From Neisseriaceae bacterium HSC-16F19 (GTDB taxonomy: Bacteria; Pseudomonadota; Gammaproteobacteria; Burkholderiales; Neisseriaceae): DNA of 64,000 bases. The position numbers and the translations under genes were made by a program. Under the pieces are notes generated by a model. It saw only the letters and a program-made list of their open reading frames with translations. It ran no database searches and had not been told where the DNA came from. The DNA lies in assembly GCF_024171525.1 (NCBI RefSeq), contig NZ_JALJZY010000001.1, forward strand, positions 189,510-253,509, written 5' to 3'. Every line of letters starts with the position of its first letter. The first letter of the stretch is position 1. This document shows, piece after piece, positions 43,843 through 52,363 of this stretch.

Positions 43843-45060
43843 TTAACTGCGGTAATCGGCATTAATCGCCACATACTCCTTGGACAAATCGCAGGTGTAG
43901 ATGCGTGCTTCGGTGTCGCCGCGTTGCAAGTCCACGGTGACGGTGATTTCCGCTTCGGCCATCACCGCCTGTCCGGCCGCTTCGGTGTAGGCGGCGGCGC
44001 GGCCGCCGTTTTCGGCCACGAGTACGTCGCCGAGATAGACTTTGAGGCGGTCGACATCCAAATCGGCAATCCCGGCATAGCCGATGGCGCAGAGGATGCG
44101 GCCGAGGTTGGGGTCGCTGGCGTAAAACGCGGTTTTCACCAGCGGCGAGCGGGCAATGGCATAACCGACACTGCGGGCTTCTTCGCGGCTGCGGGCGTTT
44201 TTCACCGCCACGGTGATGAATTTGCCCGCGCCCTCGCCGTCACGCACGATGGCTTGTGCTAATTCCAGCGCCAAATCGGCCAGCACGGCTTTGACGGCGT
44301 GGTAATGCACATCGTCGGCCGAGGTGATTTTGGGCAGGCCGCTCTTGCCGGTGGCCACCACCACAAAGCTGTCGTTGGTGCTGGTATCGCCGTCGATGCT
44401 GATGGCGTTAAACGACACATCGGCCACTTCGGCCACCATTTGCTGCAACAGCGGCCGGGCAATGGCGGCGTCGGTGGCGATAAAGGCGAGCATGGTGGCC
44501 ATATTGGGATGAATCATGCCCGCACCTTTGGCCATGCCGCTGAAACGCACGGTTTTGCCGTCCAGTTCCAATTCGCGGCTGGCGGCTTTGGGCACGGTGT
44601 CGGTGGTCATGATGGCGGCGGCGGCCTCGGCCCAGCCTTGTGGTTTGACCTTGGGCAGGGCGGCGATGATTTTGTCTACCGGCAGCGGCTCCAGAATCAC
44701 ACCGGTGGAGAAGGGCAACACCTGTTCGGGGGCGCAGCCCACTTGCGCGGCCACGGCGCGGCACACGGCCAGCGCATCTTCGCGCCCCTGTTTGCCGGTA
44801 CCGGCATTGGCGTTACCGGTATTCACCACCAGTGCGCGGATGCCGGCATCGGTGGCGAGGTGTTGTTTGGCAATCTGCACCGGTGCGGCGCAGAAGCGGT
44901 TTTGCGTGAACACGGCGCCGATGCTGTTGGTGGAATTGAGCACCATCAGCGTGAGGTCGTCGCGGTCAGCGTATTTGACCCCGGCCTGGGCGGTGTACAA
45001 CTGGGTGCCTTCCACCGGCAAAACGGCGGCGGCATCGGGCGGATTGAGATTGACGGCCAT
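43843..45060 (-). CDS. argJ: Glutamate N-acetyltransferase / amino-acid acetyltransferase
   Basis: This 405-residue bifunctional enzyme recycles the acetyl group in arginine synthesis. It self-cleaves before T189 in KGAGMIHPNMATML; that Thr becomes the nucleophile of the beta chain. VVNTGNANAGTGKQG, ISIDGDTSTNDS and the C-terminal EYVAINADYRS are characteristic. GGAG lies upstream of ATG 45060. carA and carB serve the same pathway. Confidence 0.97.
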   Translation of the reverse strand: MAVNLNPPDAAAVLPVEGTQLYTAQAGVKYADRDDLTLMVLNSTNSIGAVFTQNRFCAAPVQIAKQHLATDAGIRALVVNTGNANAGTGKQGREDALAVCRAVAAQVGCAPEQVLPFSTGVILEPLPVDKIIAALPKVKPQGWAEAAAAIMTTDTVPKAASRELELDGKTVRFSGMAKGAGMIHPNMATMLAFIATDAAIARPLLQQMVAEVADVSFNAISIDGDTSTNDSFVVVATGKSGLPKITSADDVHYHAVKAVLADLALELAQAIVRDGEGAGKFITVAVKNARSREEARSVGYAIARSPLVKTAFYASDPNLGRILCAIGYAGIADLDVDRLKVYLGDVLVAENGGRAAAYTEAAGQAVMAEAEITVTVDLQRGDTEARIYTCDLSKEYVAINADYRS

Positions 45061-45123
45061 AGAACAAGCTCCATTATGGTTTGGAATTGAGGGATTGCGG
45101 CGCCTGCACGCTGCCTGAAAGCT

Positions 45124-45933
45124 TTACAGTCCCAGCCAGCGGTACAGCATATTGGCGGACAAAATCAGCAGCAGAATACCCAGCAGCTGCTTGAGGCGCT
45201 CCGGCGGCAGTTTGTGCGACAGTTTCACACCCTGCGGCGCCATGGTCACCGTGCCCACGGCCATCAGCGCGGCCAAAAGCGGATAGGTAAAGCCGAGCAT
45301 GCCGTCGGGCAAATCCGGTGTCGACCATCCGGCCACCAGATAAGTGACCGCGCCGGTGACGGCAATCGGCCAGCCCAAGGCGGCGGAGGTGCCCACCACT
45401 TCGCGCACGGGCACATTGCAATACAGCATAAACGGCATGGACAAGGTGCCGCCGCCGATGCCGATCCAGCTCGACAAGAGGCCGATCACCCCGCCCGCAC
45501 CCGAAATGCCCGCCGGGCCGGGCAGCTGCCGCGCGGCCTTGGGTTTGAGTTGCAGCAGGGTCTGCACCCCGGCCACGGCGGCGAAGACGATAAACACCAG
45601 CTGCAAATGGCGGCTGGGTATCCAGCGCGCCAACAGCGAGCCCACGGCCACGCCGATGAGCAGGCCGGGCACGATGCGGCGCACAATGTCCCAGCGCACC
45701 GCACCTTTTTTATGCTGCGCGCGCGCGCTGGAAAACGAGGTGCACACCATCACCAGAAACGAGGTGCCCACGGCGATGTGCTGCGCATACGGGCTGTCCA
45801 CGCCCTGCAAATGCAGCACCCACAACACAATGGGCACCAAAATCAGGCCGCCACCGATGCCGAGCAGCCCGGCGAGCAGGCCGGCAAAGGCGCTGACGGC
45901 CAGTACCGACACAACAATTTCTACAGTCCACAT
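45124..45933 (-). CDS. TSUP (TauE/SafE) family transporter
   Basis: This 269-residue, roughly eight-segment protein has the repeated TSUP motifs GLLAGLLGIGGGLILVP and LLSSWIGIGGGTLSMPFM. Members export or import sulfite, sulfoacetate, thiosulfate or related anions. The start lies 4 bp downstream of the DUF523/TudS-like gene, which points to co-transcription and a possible sulfur link. The substrate is otherwise unassigned. Confidence 0.88.
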   Translation of the reverse strand: MWTVEIVVSVLAVSAFAGLLAGLLGIGGGLILVPIVLWVLHLQGVDSPYAQHIAVGTSFLVMVCTSFSSARAQHKKGAVRWDIVRRIVPGLLIGVAVGSLLARWIPSRHLQLVFIVFAAVAGVQTLLQLKPKAARQLPGPAGISGAGGVIGLLSSWIGIGGGTLSMPFMLYCNVPVREVVGTSAALGWPIAVTGAVTYLVAGWSTPDLPDGMLGFTYPLLAALMAVGTVTMAPQGVKLSHKLPPERLKQLLGILLLILSANMLYRWLGL

Positions 45934-45937
45934 AGGC

Positions 45938-46396
45938 TTATCCGCGCCCTTCCACTTCGATACCGTGCCGCCGCAGCAAGGCCGCGGTCACGCCCTGCCC
46001 CGCCGCTTTGGCATTGCAAAAACGGCCGTCATACACGCGGCTGCAACCGCAGGAGGGGCTGTTTTCTTTCAATACCGCACGGCGGGCGCCGTGCTGTTGT
46101 GCCAAGGCCAGCGTGGCTTCGGCACCGGCCAGATAGGCGGCGCTGACATCCTGGCCGCTCAAATCCACCACCTGGGCCGTACCGTCCAAAACCGCATTGC
46201 CGTCGCCGCCGCACAATTCCGCCGGCAGGCGCGGCGTGGGCAGACCGGCCAAAATCTCCGGACACACCGGAATCACGCGCTTATCCGCCAAGGCCGCCAC
46301 CAAGGCCGGGTCGGCGCTGGCGTGGCCGTTGTAACGCACCGGCTGCCCCAAGAGACAGGCGCTCACCAAAACCACTTCTTCTTCGGAGGGATACAT
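45938..46396 (-). CDS. DUF523 protein, TudS-like desulfidase candidate
   Basis: This 152-residue protein keeps the three cysteines of the DUF523 family: C14 in SACLLGQPVRYNG, C45 in PVCPE and C116 in NSPSCG. In the characterised thiouracil desulfurase TudS equivalent cysteines hold a [4Fe-4S] cluster that removes sulfur from thiolated pyrimidines. The activity here is inferred from family. ATG 46396 has GAGGAAG upstream. It is followed 4 bp later by the TSUP gene on the same strand. Confidence 0.82.
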   Translation of the reverse strand: MYPSEEEVVLVSACLLGQPVRYNGHASADPALVAALADKRVIPVCPEILAGLPTPRLPAELCGGDGNAVLDGTAQVVDLSGQDVSAAYLAGAEATLALAQQHGARRAVLKENSPSCGCSRVYDGRFCNAKAAGQGVTAALLRRHGIEVEGRG

Positions 46397-46426
46397 AAGA
46401 CTTCCTCAGGCTGCCTGAAAACCTTT

Positions 46427-47179
46427 TCAGGCAGCCTGTTTGCGTTTGCGCCACCAGCGCAAACCGTAATGCACATAACCGGACAGGCTGTAGGCCAAAA
46501 ACAGGCCGAACAGCACCAGCGAGGGTTCCAGTGCCACAATCAGCAGCACCAGCACGGCCAGCACCATACCGAAAAACGGTACGCGGCGGCGGATGTTGAT
46601 TTCTTTAAACGACCAAAACGGAATCTGCACCACCATGGACAAACCGGCAAACAGCGTGACCAGCAGACACCACCAGTGCACATACGGCAGCTGCTCGAAA
46701 CTGTGGTCCACCCACACCAGGCCGATGACCAGCGCCGCCGCAGTGGGGCTGGGAATGCCGATAAACCAGCGTTTGTCCGCCTTGCCGATGAGGGTATTGA
46801 ACAGCGCCAGACGCAAGGCGGCACAGGCACAATAGATAAAGGCGACGGAATAACCGATTTTGCCAAAGCTGTAGAGCTGCCAGTTATAGGCGATGAGCGC
46901 GGGCGCCACCCCAAAGCTGACCATATCGGCCAGGCTGTCCATCTGCTCGCCAAACGCACTCTGGCTGTTGGTCCAGCGGGCCACGCGCCCGTCCATGCCG
47001 TCCAAAAGCATGGCCACAAACACGGAAACGGCCGCGGTTTCGAAATTGCCGTGCATGGACTGGGTGATGGCGTAAAAAGCCGCAAACAAAGCCGCCACGG
47101 TAAAGGCGTTGGGCAGCAGATAAATGCTGTTGTCGCGCAAACGGCGGCGTGGCGGTTCGGATGAAAACGGGGTATTCAT
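46427..47179 (-). CDS. pssA: CDP-diacylglycerol-serine O-phosphatidyltransferase
   Basis: This 250-residue inner-membrane enzyme makes phosphatidylserine, the precursor of phosphatidylethanolamine. The CDP-alcohol phosphotransferase signature DG-x2-AR-x8-G-x3-D-x3-D is complete (D63, G64, A67, R68, G77, D81, D85). About six to seven hydrophobic segments follow. The last codons and TGA stop (QAA-stop) are encoded by an exact uptake sequence (46426-46437). Confidence 0.93.
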   Translation of the reverse strand: MNTPFSSEPPRRRLRDNSIYLLPNAFTVAALFAAFYAITQSMHGNFETAAVSVFVAMLLDGMDGRVARWTNSQSAFGEQMDSLADMVSFGVAPALIAYNWQLYSFGKIGYSVAFIYCACAALRLALFNTLIGKADKRWFIGIPSPTAAALVIGLVWVDHSFEQLPYVHWWCLLVTLFAGLSMVVQIPFWSFKEINIRRRVPFFGMVLAVLVLLIVALEPSLVLFGLFLAYSLSGYVHYGLRWWRKRKQAA

Positions 47180-47274
47180 GCTTTTCTTGAGAGCGCAAAA
47201 CGGCTGCTATTGTAATACCAATCGATGGTGAGGTGTGGCGCGGCTGCCTGAAAACAAAATAAAGCACATAGAGG

Positions 47275-47970
47275 CTAAGCAGCTGCGTCCGGATTGAAAA
47301 AACACCACTCCCCCGGCGCCAAATCCGCCAGCGTCCACGGCCCGAAGGCTTCGCGGTGCAGGGCTTCGACGCGGTTGCCGGCGGCGGCGACCATGCGCTT
47401 GACCTGATGGTAACGCCCCTGGCTGATGGTCAGGATTAAGGTGTGGCTGTCGGCCAATTCGGCGGCATCGGCACACACGGTTTCCTCGTCATCGTGCAAA
47501 AACACGCCCCCCATCAGCTCGGCACACACATCCTCCGCCGCAGCGTGTTTGAGGGTGACGCGGTAGCGTTTGGGCACTTTGTGTTTGGGCGAGGTCATGC
47601 GGTGGTTGAAGGCGCCGTCGTTGGTGAGCAGCAGCACGCCGGTGGTGTCTTCGTCCAAGCGCCCGACGGCTTGAATGCCCAGCAGGCACAGGCGGTCGGG
47701 CAGCAGGCTGAACACGCTGGGGTGATGCTGCGGTTTGTGCGAGGTTTCGTAGCCGCCTTTTTTGTGCAGCAGTACATAGAAAAACGGCAGCGGCACCACC
47801 ATCAGCGCTTCGTCATCAAGGTGCAGGCTGTGAACCGCAGCCGGGTCGATTTCGGCCTTGTCGTCTTCGATGACACCGCCATTCACGGCAATGCGGCCGT
47901 CGTCTATCAGACTGCGGCACAGCTTGCGGCTGCCCAGTCCTTGGGCTTGCAGGTATTTGATGAATTGCAT
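47275..47970 (-). CDS. rsuA: 16S rRNA pseudouridine(516) synthase RsuA
   Basis: This 231-residue enzyme has an N-terminal S4 domain (residues 1-50) and an RsuA-type catalytic domain with GRLDEDTTGVLLLTNDG, where D106 is the catalytic aspartate. Other conserved blocks are KRYRVTLKH and QGRYHQVKRMVAAAGNRV. The RluE/RluF paralogues are alternatives, but size and S4 arrangement favour RsuA. Confidence 0.88.
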   Translation of the reverse strand: MQFIKYLQAQGLGSRKLCRSLIDDGRIAVNGGVIEDDKAEIDPAAVHSLHLDDEALMVVPLPFFYVLLHKKGGYETSHKPQHHPSVFSLLPDRLCLLGIQAVGRLDEDTTGVLLLTNDGAFNHRMTSPKHKVPKRYRVTLKHAAAEDVCAELMGGVFLHDDEETVCADAAELADSHTLILTISQGRYHQVKRMVAAAGNRVEALHREAFGPWTLADLAPGEWCFFNPDAAA

Positions 47971-48008
47971 AGGAAATCAGAATTTCAGGCAGCCTGAAAA
48001 CACAAAAC

Positions 48009-48138
48009 AGATTCTGCGACTGCGCTGCCGCTACGCGCAGAATGACGGACTGAAGCCGTAGGTCGGATACTTGTATCCGACAAAATGTTCGGTTGTCAGC
48101 CAATCCGGGTTGATGTCGGATTCAAGAATCCGACCTAC
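48009..48138. repeat. Two adjacent palindromic repeats between nhaD and rsuA
   Basis: 48009-48048 is an AGATTCTGCG/CGCAGAATGACGG palindrome. 48058-48138 is GTAGGTCGGATACTTGTATCCGAC facing GTCGGATTCAAGAATCCGACCTAC, the best complete copy of the third REP-like family. Confidence 0.85.
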
Positions 48139-48178
48139 GGCTACTGTTGCGCTGTTCTTTTGAGGCTGCCTGAAAACC

Positions 48179-49597
48179 TCAGGAAAACACAAAGAAAATC
48201 AGCGTATGCAGCATAAACAGCGGTGTCAGCACACCGAATGACCAGCCCATATAACCGAAAAAGCTGGGCATTTTCACTTGGCGCTGCTCGGCAATGGATT
48301 TGACCATAAAATTGGGCGCATTACCGATATAGCTGAGCGCACCCATAAACACAGAACCCATGGAAATCGCCAGCAGGGTGTTGCTCATGCCGGTCATCAG
48401 CACTTCCGGGTCGCCGCCGGCCATATTGAAAAACACCAGATAGGTGGGCGCATTGTCCAAGAAAGCCGACAACAGACCGGTCATCCAAAAATACATAATA
48501 TTGATGGGGTGGCCGTTGCTGTCGTGCACCATCTGGATCAGCGCCTTGAAGTGCCCGGCCTCGCCCACTTTCAAAATCGCCAGCACCGGGCTGATGGTGA
48601 TGAAAATGCCCAAAAACAGCTTGCCCACTTCCAGCATAGGCTCCCAGTTGAATTCGTTACCGGCACGCACCTGCTTGGGCGTAATCTGCAAAGACACCAG
48701 CGCCAGCACTACCAGAATCACATCGCGCACCAGGTTTTGCAGGTAAACCACATTGCCGAGGATATAAAACTGTACTTCGGACTGCCACAGGCCGGACATC
48801 AGCACCGCAGCCACCACGCCGCCCAAAAGCAGGAAATTGGCCTTGCCGAAGAGCTTGAGCCCGGCGGGCGCGTTCTCCAGCGGCAAAGGTTGCGGATAGC
48901 CTTCCTGCTTGTATAAAAAGCTGTCGAGCATATAGAAGAAAAACAGCAGGATCACCGTGCTGATGATAACCGGCAGGAGCATGTACTGCACCGTCCACAT
49001 AAAGCTCACGCCTTTTAAGAAGCCGAGAAATAACGGCGGGTCGCCCAGCGGGGTGAGACCACCACCGATATTGGCCACCAAAAAGATGAAAAACACCACC
49101 GAATGCACGCGGTTTTTGCGGTGTTCGTTGGCGCGCAGCAGCGGGCGGATGAGCAGCATGGCCGCACCGGTGGTGCCCATAATCGAGGCCAGCACCGTGC
49201 CTATGCCCAGCAAGACGGTATTGGTGCGCGGTGTGCCGTTGAGATTGCCCCACACCAAGATGCCGCCGGAAATGGTATAGAGCGCCAGCAGCAAGAGAAT
49301 AAAGGGGATGTATTCGCCGATGAGCGCATGCGCCACCACATGCACCCCGGCACTCCAGCCGTAGGCCAGGGTATAGGGCACCAGAAACAGCGCTGTCCAA
49401 AAGGCGGTGATTTTGCCGAAATGGTGGTGCCACAGATTGCTGAACACCAGCGGGAAAATGGCGATGGACAAGAGAATCAGTGCAAAGGGCAGCCCCCACC
49501 ACAAACTCATCTGACTTGCATCCGGGTCGGCGGCCCAAGCGGCAGCCGGAGCCAGCAACAGAGGGAAAAAGAGGGAGAGTCGTGTGTGCCGGCGCAT
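48179..49597 (-). CDS. nhaD: NhaD-type sodium/proton antiporter
   Basis: This 472-residue integral membrane protein of the ion-transporter superfamily has about 12 hydrophobic segments. Typical NhaD blocks are MGTTGAAMLLIRPLLRANEHRKN, FFIFLVANIGGGLTPLGDPPLFLGFLKGV, and FLDNAPTYLVFFNMAGGDP. The N-terminus looks like a signal sequence ending AAAWAADP. ATG 49597 is preceded by AAGGA at 7 nt. An uptake sequence (48163-48174) lies just after the stop. Confidence 0.9.
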   Translation of the reverse strand: MRRHTRLSLFFPLLLAPAAAWAADPDASQMSLWWGLPFALILLSIAIFPLVFSNLWHHHFGKITAFWTALFLVPYTLAYGWSAGVHVVAHALIGEYIPFILLLLALYTISGGILVWGNLNGTPRTNTVLLGIGTVLASIMGTTGAAMLLIRPLLRANEHRKNRVHSVVFFIFLVANIGGGLTPLGDPPLFLGFLKGVSFMWTVQYMLLPVIISTVILLFFFYMLDSFLYKQEGYPQPLPLENAPAGLKLFGKANFLLLGGVVAAVLMSGLWQSEVQFYILGNVVYLQNLVRDVILVVLALVSLQITPKQVRAGNEFNWEPMLEVGKLFLGIFITISPVLAILKVGEAGHFKALIQMVHDSNGHPINIMYFWMTGLLSAFLDNAPTYLVFFNMAGGDPEVLMTGMSNTLLAISMGSVFMGALSYIGNAPNFMVKSIAEQRQVKMPSFFGYMGWSFGVLTPLFMLHTLIFFVFS

Positions 49598-49750
49598 GAT
49601 GCTTCCTTTTGAGTTATGTTTGTGCAAATGCGGGACCGCGAGCCTCGCAGGCTGCCTGAAACGACCACGCCGACCGCGCAAACGGTCGGCGTCGCATGTG
49701 GGCCATTCTAAACGAAAAAAAATGTGAATACCAGAAGCGTGCGTGCAAAC

Positions 49751-49775
49751 AAAAACCGCACCCCGAAGGGTGCGG
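49751..49775 (-). terminator. Terminator of the TerC-family gene
   Basis: On the minus strand the stem CCGCACCC/GGGTGCGG with a TTCG tetraloop is followed by five T, 17 bp after the stop. Confidence 0.92.
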
Positions 49776-49792
49776 CCGGTTCGCAAAGTGTA

Positions 49793-50767
49793 TCAGGCTT
49801 CGCTCTGTTTATTTTTCAACAGCGACAACACCACCGCCGACACCAGCGCCACAAACACCACCGCCAGCGAAATCTGCACCGGAATGTGGTACCACTTGGC
49901 CACCAGCATTTTCACGCCGATAAAGGTGAGCACAAAGGCCAGGCCGTATTTGAGATAAACAAAACGGTCGATGATATTGGCCAGCAGGAAGTACATGGCA
50001 CGCAGGCCCAGCACCGCAAACAGATTGGAAGTGAGCACGATAAACGGGTCGGTAGTCACCGCAAAAATGGCGGGAATGCTGTCGACGGCAAAAATCACAT
50101 CGCTCAATTCCACCATCACCAGCACCAGCAACAGCGGCGTGGCCACGCGCTTGCCGTTTTCCACGGTGAAGAATTTCTCGCCGTCGAGCTGTTTGCTGAA
50201 ACGCATGTGCGCGGTAATCCAGCGCAAAATCGGATTTTTGGAAAAATCTTCCTCTTCGTCTTCAGGCAGCGCCATCTTGATGCCGGTGTACACCAGAAAC
50301 GCGCCGAACACATACAGAATCCAGCTGAATTCGCGCACCAGCACCGCGCCCAAACCGACCATAATGATGCGCAGCACAATGGCGCCGAGCACCCCGTAAA
50401 GCAGCACACGGTGCTGATACTGCGGCGGCACTTTGAAATAGGCGAAAATCATCACAAATACAAAGATATTGTCCACCGCCAGCGATTTTTCCAGCACATA
50501 GCCGGTTAAAAACGCCAGCGTGTGCTCCATGGCCACCGCCTTGCCGTAGTTCGGGTCTCCGGCCAGCTGGAAATACAGCCACAGGGCAAAACCCAGCGAC
50601 ACCGACACCCACACCGCACTCCAGGCCAGCGCCTCTTTGGTGCTGACCTTGTGCACGCCGGTTTTTTTCAGCGTGAGCATGTCGATGGCAATCATCAGCA
50701 GGATAATGGCAAAAAACACACCGTAAAACATCGGTGTGCCGATAGAAGCGAGGTGTTGTGCGTTCAC
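49793..50767 (-). CDS. alx: TerC/Alx-family membrane protein
   Basis: This 324-residue integral membrane protein has nine or so hydrophobic segments. The family's metal-site acids are in LEKSLAVDNIFVFVMIF and MVELSDVIFAVDSIPAIF. Members are linked to manganese export or alkaline response, in some cases to metalation of secreted enzymes. The start is GTG (50767). The 73-bp spacer to rpmE is too short for the yybP-ykoY manganese riboswitch found upstream of E. coli alx, so regulation must differ. Confidence 0.85.
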   Translation of the reverse strand: MNAQHLASIGTPMFYGVFFAIILLMIAIDMLTLKKTGVHKVSTKEALAWSAVWVSVSLGFALWLYFQLAGDPNYGKAVAMEHTLAFLTGYVLEKSLAVDNIFVFVMIFAYFKVPPQYQHRVLLYGVLGAIVLRIIMVGLGAVLVREFSWILYVFGAFLVYTGIKMALPEDEEEDFSKNPILRWITAHMRFSKQLDGEKFFTVENGKRVATPLLLVLVMVELSDVIFAVDSIPAIFAVTTDPFIVLTSNLFAVLGLRAMYFLLANIIDRFVYLKYGLAFVLTFIGVKMLVAKWYHIPVQISLAVVFVALVSAVVLSLLKNKQSEA

Positions 50768-50800
50768 AGACTCATCTTTCCCAACAGTACATGACGTTAA

Positions 50801-50830
50801 AAAAAGCTGCCGTTTTCAGGCAGCCTTTTT
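50801..50830 (-). terminator. Terminator of rpmE
   Basis: On the minus strand AGGCTGCC pairs with GGCAGCT around TGAAAAC, followed by six T, 10 bp after the rpmE stop. One arm is an exact uptake sequence (50815-50826). Confidence 0.8.
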
Positions 50831-50840
50831 AAGCGGGCAA

Positions 50841-51056
50841 TTAACGTTTGAACATATTGCCGAATTTTTGGTTGAACTTGTCCACACGGCCGGTGGAGTC
50901 AACGATTTTCTGTTTGCCGGTGTAGAAAGGATGGCACTCGGAACATACCTCGATGTTGAAGCTGTCTTTTTCCATGGCAGACTGGGTGGTAAAAGTGTTG
51001 CCGCAAGAGCAGGTCACTTTAACTTCGTGGTAATTCGGATGGATATCGGTTTTCAT
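50841..51056 (-). CDS. rpmE: 50S ribosomal protein L31, zinc-binding type
   Basis: This 71-residue protein carries the zinc-ligand pattern CSCG near residue 16 and CSEC near residue 38, the C+ form. MKTDIHPNYHEV, CHPFYTGKQKIVD and GRVDKFNQKF are standard. ATG 51056 is preceded by AAGGA. A zinc-independent paralogue, if present, is outside the window. Confidence 0.97.
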   Translation of the reverse strand: MKTDIHPNYHEVKVTCSCGNTFTTQSAMEKDSFNIEVCSECHPFYTGKQKIVDSTGRVDKFNQKFGNMFKR

Positions 51057-51170
51057 GGGTTTTCCTTAAGCTAGCGGGTGCAGGGGTTGTGCCTGCACTA
51101 CATTCACAACGGGCGCACGCCCGCACAAAGGGGTGAATTATGCGCCCAAACGGCCTGTTTGGGCAAGTGT

Positions 51171-51728
51171 TTAAACCAACAAGTCTGCCCAGCTGTCGCG
51201 CTCCGTCCACACCACACGGCGGCGGCCTTGGGCGTCATCGCGGTTATAGGGCGCATCGTAAAGCCAGTGCGTCCACATCGGCGTGAGGCTGCCGCTGATG
51301 TGCGGCTTGTCGTCTATCAGCACATCGCCGCGCACCCAGGTTTTGTCTTTGGTGAGCACCACCCGTGCTACCCAATCACTGCCCAAATGCTGCTCCACCC
51401 ATTGCAGTTTTTCGCCCACACAGTTGCGGTAGTCGTTGATGGGCGAAGTGCAGATGCGCACATCGTGCCCGGCCGCCAGCAATTCGTGCAAAGCCGCCAC
51501 CGCACCGTCTATGGGCGGCAGTCCGGCAAAAAAGCCCGCGGCGGTATAAACCGCCTGCAAACGCGCATGGTGTTGCGGCGCCATATCGTCGCGCAGATAA
51601 AAATGCCGCCGCTCGGCAAAAGGCGCATCCTCCGCATAACGCGCCTGCCAGGCAGCACGCACACCGGCATCGAAATCGGCCAAAACGCCGTCTTGGTCTA
51701 TCAGTAGTAATCGGGAGTTTCTCTTCAT
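51171..51728 (-). CDS. 5'(3')-deoxyribonucleotidase family phosphatase (NT5C type)
   Basis: This 185-residue HAD-fold phosphatase has the nucleophile motif LLIDQDGVLADFD, motif II in ICTSPINDY and acidic motif in VLIDDKPHISG. Family members dephosphorylate deoxynucleoside monophosphates. It starts 17 bp after the ruvA stop, with an uptake sequence (51733-51744) in between, and may be co-transcribed with ruvA. Confidence 0.85.
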   Translation of the reverse strand: MKRNSRLLLIDQDGVLADFDAGVRAAWQARYAEDAPFAERRHFYLRDDMAPQHHARLQAVYTAAGFFAGLPPIDGAVAALHELLAAGHDVRICTSPINDYRNCVGEKLQWVEQHLGSDWVARVVLTKDKTWVRGDVLIDDKPHISGSLTPMWTHWLYDAPYNRDDAQGRRRVVWTERDSWADLLV

Positions 51729-51745
51729 ACACAGGCTGCCTGAAA

Positions 51746-52327
51746 CTATTTGACCATACTCTTGAGCGCCAAACGCACACCCTCGCCCACATCCACATCC
51801 GGCGGCAGATGCTTGATGGCCGCGCGCGCTTCGCGCTCGTTATAACCCAGCGCCAACAGGGTGGTGACGATGTCGTCGCTGCTGTCTGTAGCGGCAGTCG
51901 GCAGCGCACTGCCCGCCCCTTCTGCCGCTGCCAGCTTGCCGCGCAATTCCAATATCAGCCGCTCGGCGGTTTTTTTGCCTATGCCCGGCGCACTGCTCAA
52001 GGCTTTCACATCTTCCGCCGCCACCGCCTGCGCCAGCTCCTCGCTCGTCATGGACGAAAGCAGGCCCAGCGCAGTTTTGGCGCCGATGCCGCTCACCTTT
52101 ACCAGCTGGCGGAAGGTGGCGCGCTCGGCGGCGCTGGCAAAGCCGTAAAGCAAATGGGCGTCCTCGCGCACCACCAGCTGGGTATAGAGCTGCACCGGCG
52201 CATTTAAGGGCGGCAGGGTATAGAAGGTTTGCATGGACACATCCACTTCATACCCCACCCCGCCCACATCCACCACAATCTGCGGCGGCTGTTTTTCAAT
52301 CAGCATTCCGTTCAAACGGCCTATCAT
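51746..52327 (-). CDS. ruvA: Holliday junction branch migration protein RuvA
   Basis: This 193-residue protein binds Holliday junctions as a tetramer and loads RuvB. Domain I begins MIGRLNGMLIEK. The tandem helix-hairpin-helix region has LVKVSGIGAKTALGLLS and SAPGIGKKTAERLILELRGKL. Domain III (about 145-193) interacts with RuvB. ATG 52327 aligns with the family start. ruvB and ruvC are not adjacent. Confidence 0.96.
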   Translation of the reverse strand: MIGRLNGMLIEKQPPQIVVDVGGVGYEVDVSMQTFYTLPPLNAPVQLYTQLVVREDAHLLYGFASAAERATFRQLVKVSGIGAKTALGLLSSMTSEELAQAVAAEDVKALSSAPGIGKKTAERLILELRGKLAAAEGAGSALPTAATDSSDDIVTTLLALGYNEREARAAIKHLPPDVDVGEGVRLALKSMVK

Positions 52328-52357
52328 GGCATATTTCCCATTTAAAAAAGCCCGCGC

Positions 52358-52363
52358 ATTATA
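52358..52363 (-). promoter_or_regulatory. Possible ruvA -10 box at a Correia-like junction
   Basis: The minus strand reads TATAAT across the junction of the element end and host DNA, about 30 bp upstream of the ruvA start. The -35 region is poor (CTTATC-like at 18-19 bp). Confidence 0.45.

Noticed and set aside
45344..47164. 606-codon plus-strand open frame
   Set aside because: Antisense to three clear genes (TSUP, DUF523, pssA); no coherent protein.
50768..50840. Manganese (yybP-ykoY) riboswitch upstream of the TerC/Alx gene
   Set aside because: The 73-bp spacer is taken up by the rpmE terminator and the gene's leader; no room or motif for the riboswitch.
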